This document shows positions 61,177 through 64,000 of a stretch of DNA of 64,000 bases, in pieces. Source of the stretch: Polytrichum commune (Eukaryota > Streptophyta > Polytrichopsida > Polytrichales > Polytrichaceae); contig OX485804.1 of NCBI GenBank assembly GCA_950295325.1, forward strand, positions 15,810,001-15,874,000, given 5' to 3'. Position 1 is the stretch's first letter. Every line of letters starts with the position of its first letter. A program made the translations under genes and the position numbers. The notes under the pieces were generated by a model that had not been told where the DNA came from, made no database searches, and saw only the letters and a list, made by a program, of their open reading frames with translations.

Positions 61177-64000
61177 GAACTCTCTAAACTCCGTAATATC
61201 ACGTTCGGAGCAACCAACATGGACGTGATATTGAGGAGTTTTGTAGTGTTAACATGGACGCATGATAAAAGAAAATTTGTGTAACATGTGACATTATGAA
61301 ATTACGCAAAGTCAACATTGCAATAATGACAATAATTGTGATAACGTGATGCATGCGAGCGTGTGGTTTGAATTCTTTGGTGGTTTATTTTAATGTCAAA
61401 CCCCGTGTTGTAAGGGATGGAAATGTGACAATGAGGAGTGAGATATAAATTGAGAACATCCGCTTCCTAGGGTTTCAGCATATAAGAGAAGGATTGACAT
61501 TAAGGGGGTTGATATTACGGAGTTTGGAGTGTACTGGCATGTCCTTTCTGCAAAATCGCATGTTCAATGGGACTATGACCACCGTGTCTCCAAAAACCCG
61601 ACTTCCACTCGAGAAGTGTTGGTGGGGGACATGTGAGACCACCTCAAGGCCATCACAACATGCCATTCACATGTCCCACAATGTAGTCTACATCACAAAG
61701 ACAATGAGACTCATTAGGTGCAATGTTGTTTCAATGCTATGACAATATAAATGTTCACAACATTATTCAGCCATGTGGGTCAGTTTTATGACCCTAGAAT
61801 ATGTCGATTATATTCTATGGGCCCCCGAAAATGTCAAGAATGTTTGTTTATTATTCATAAATTCATGTTGACACTTAGAAAGTTGGGTGGAGTTATAATC
61901 ATGGCATTATACACATTAATCATTGTTCATCCCAATACTATTCACATGAAACACTACTCATCCCAGTATTATTCTCTAAAGATACTATTCATAGCAACAT
62001 TATCACTAAAAACACCAACACTATTCACAAAATTCTTATTGTTCATACGGGCATTATTCATTATCCATACTAGTGTCAATTTCTTCTTATTTTTTGAGTC
62101 TATCCCCATGAAGGTAAGATAATGGATACCCATGTCAAATGCTAAATATAGGATGGAACACAACCATGCAACTGAATAATGTTGAGTCAAAGGATATCGT
62201 GATTAAAGTCTTAAAATTGTCTAATTGTACATTTTTCTTACTTCCTCCATTCTAGTTCAACCCTCCCAAGGCTTAAGTTGAGAGTTTTGTTCGTTCTAAA
62301 ATAATTGTCCGGTGGAAAACATGGTGCAATAATCTATAGCATAGAATACTGTGACACATCCACTACACTAAACATGATATTTAGTGTCACTTACTATTTG
62401 GAGTTACACACTACTATATCTTTACACTATTGATATATTGTTTTACAAAGTAAAGTTCCCAATGTTCTATAATGTCCAAACAACCAATTTGACAATAAAG
62501 TGTCAAATAATGGTCATTGGGTGGACTTGGTTGAGTGGTTGGTGATTGTGGATCAAGTATTTTTGGATGGATAGCACTAGATAGACACCTACTTGTTGAG
62601 CACTTTGAAGACATGAGCAACCCGATTTGAGATCCTCAACTTAAATGATTGGATGTTGCTCAATCATAATAATGTTTAGCATTTTTTTGCCTCTATGGAT
62701 AGCCCACGAAATTGTTTAAGTTAATTATGACATCTAGAAACTTGATCACAAAAGAGCATCTATTAACTTACAATAGCGGTATTAGTATAATACCGATTTC
62801 CACGTGATGCAAGAATAAACGAAGAGTTGCTTTGCCCGCAAGGTACTTCCACCTTCCAATGGTGGTCTATGTAGTAATAGTGGGATGGCCCAAGTTGGAC
62901 TAGGGGGCTAGAGATTGGTTTATGTGGGTTTGTTTTTAATCCAAGGTCACCTTGTGGCAATGTTGTTTGTGGTGAAGGTGATTTCCTTGGTGCCTATAAG
63001 GTATCGAATCCCTTAGTGACCAAAGGTTTCGCTAGTGTGTAAGTAGGAAAGTGCTATTTCTTATATCCAAGCTAGTGCCAAAGACAAGTCTCAAATGTTG
63101 TCTTAAGGTGATTAACTTACACTAAATGGTACACGATTTTTAGTCTAGAAGGGGTCTAACAAGGTCTCCGTGTTCAATCTCAAGTCGTTAGTCATAAGTA
63201 AATACCTAGAAATAAATACAACAACTTACTATCTAGATCAAGGGACATCTAGATTAAGAGGGCTAAAAGGCAAGCTAGAAGAGTTGGGTTACGATGCACC
63301 GACCTAGAGGTGCACTTGCCTTGGATGATCATGGTCATTGAAGCAATAATATTCCATGTCTTGGACAACCAAAGTCGTATGTATCATCCCTTATGTTCAT
63401 TGACATTTGCATGTCTTTAATTCTCTATGATTATTCCATTTATGATAATAACCATCAAACTTTTTCTTTTTTCTTCGAAGAAGCAAATGTTAATGAAGGT
63501 CCCCTTTCGGTCACGGACAATTGCCATCTTTTAGTAGAAGGCTTTATGAATGGCTAACTTGGACTGGTCCAGTGACACATGGAGAGAAGTTGAGAGGGTA
63601 TGGACCCCAAATTGCGAGTTATTACTTCAAGTCACTTTAGTTTGGTAAAGAAGGTTAAAATGACATCTTTATGTTGAATGATTTATTGGAAGTTCTACAT
63701 GTTATGTTTTTGTAGAGGTCCAAAGTTCCCTTGGAGAGGCCACTTTTAAGTTAGTATAAGCACTACATGCAATCCTTGAACTAAGCTAACTTGACCTATG
63801 CCCCCTTCCCACCTGACTTTATCAAATAACCAAAGTTTTTCTTAAAAACCGGGTAAAGTTTTCTCGGTTATAGGGGAGGAATCCGGCTATCCCACTGCAC
63901 TTACAAGAACTTGCTCTGAAGATTTTTGAGTAGGTTTTAGTTAAGTAACTTTCACAAATGTACATGGTTTTATTTACCGAGCAATGAACGTTGGATAGTT
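61177..64000. other. No recognisable gene to the window end
   Basis: AT-rich sequence with short frames only. The word 'atatttagtgtcac' near 62380 echoes similar words near 885 and 45400, possibly ends of an unresolved repeat. Nothing else could be supported. Confidence 0.5.

Overview
The window is nuclear DNA of a land plant. The evidence is spliced genes with GT-AG introns, plant-type mitochondrial and chloroplast targeting peptides, and many small DNA-transposon derivatives. The exact lineage cannot be fixed from sequence alone. It is gene-poor and AT-rich, with about four confident protein genes in 64 kb.

Layout. 1-2.5 kb is repeat-rich. 2541-4572 (-) is a complete four-exon COX6A gene (cytochrome c oxidase subunit 6a). 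4.6-18.2 kb shows no gene. 18230-18902 (-) is a two-exon C1-FDX gene (the ferredoxin-like subunit of plant mitochondrial complex I), with a probable leader exon near 20.2 kb. 23325-24379 (-) is a two-exon plastid DUF1997 gene. Upstream of it, 24841-26308 (-) holds a tentative micro-gene of 58 codons. Divergently, 27527-33222 (+) is an eleven-exon APX6/APX-R gene (chloroplast ascorbate-peroxidase-related haem peroxidase). From 33 kb onward the sequence is mostly repeats, apart from one exon at 49199 (+) of a small single-span membrane protein.

Mobile DNA. Elements resolved to their ends are: a 1.1-kb hAT element with a partial transposase and a perfect 8-bp target duplication (60075-61168); a 358-bp internally deleted relative (54043-54400); two roughly 498-bp PIF/Harbinger-type MITEs with TTA/TAA duplications (41117-41615 and 56166-56661); a tRNA-derived SINE with a 16-bp duplication (39550-39915); a MITE whose core is four tandem quasi-palindromes (39059-39298); and two abutting fold-back elements (44481-44715 and 44725-45146). 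A dispersed repeat of about 330 bp occurs at least eight times and carries a poly-C tract of variable length in some copies. The region upstream of the 49199 exon is built from two successive sets of tandem duplications.

Functional theme. Two of the genes feed mitochondrial respiration (complex I and complex IV) and two are plastid proteins, one of them in peroxide metabolism. There is no sign that they form a cluster. Exon models were built by eye from frame, splice sites and family resemblance, and transcript data would settle them. No clearly new multi-gene system was found. The most unusual items are the quasi-palindrome MITE, the paired fold-backs, the variable poly-C family, the stacked leader duplications, and the twin-arginine-like signal in the peroxidase.
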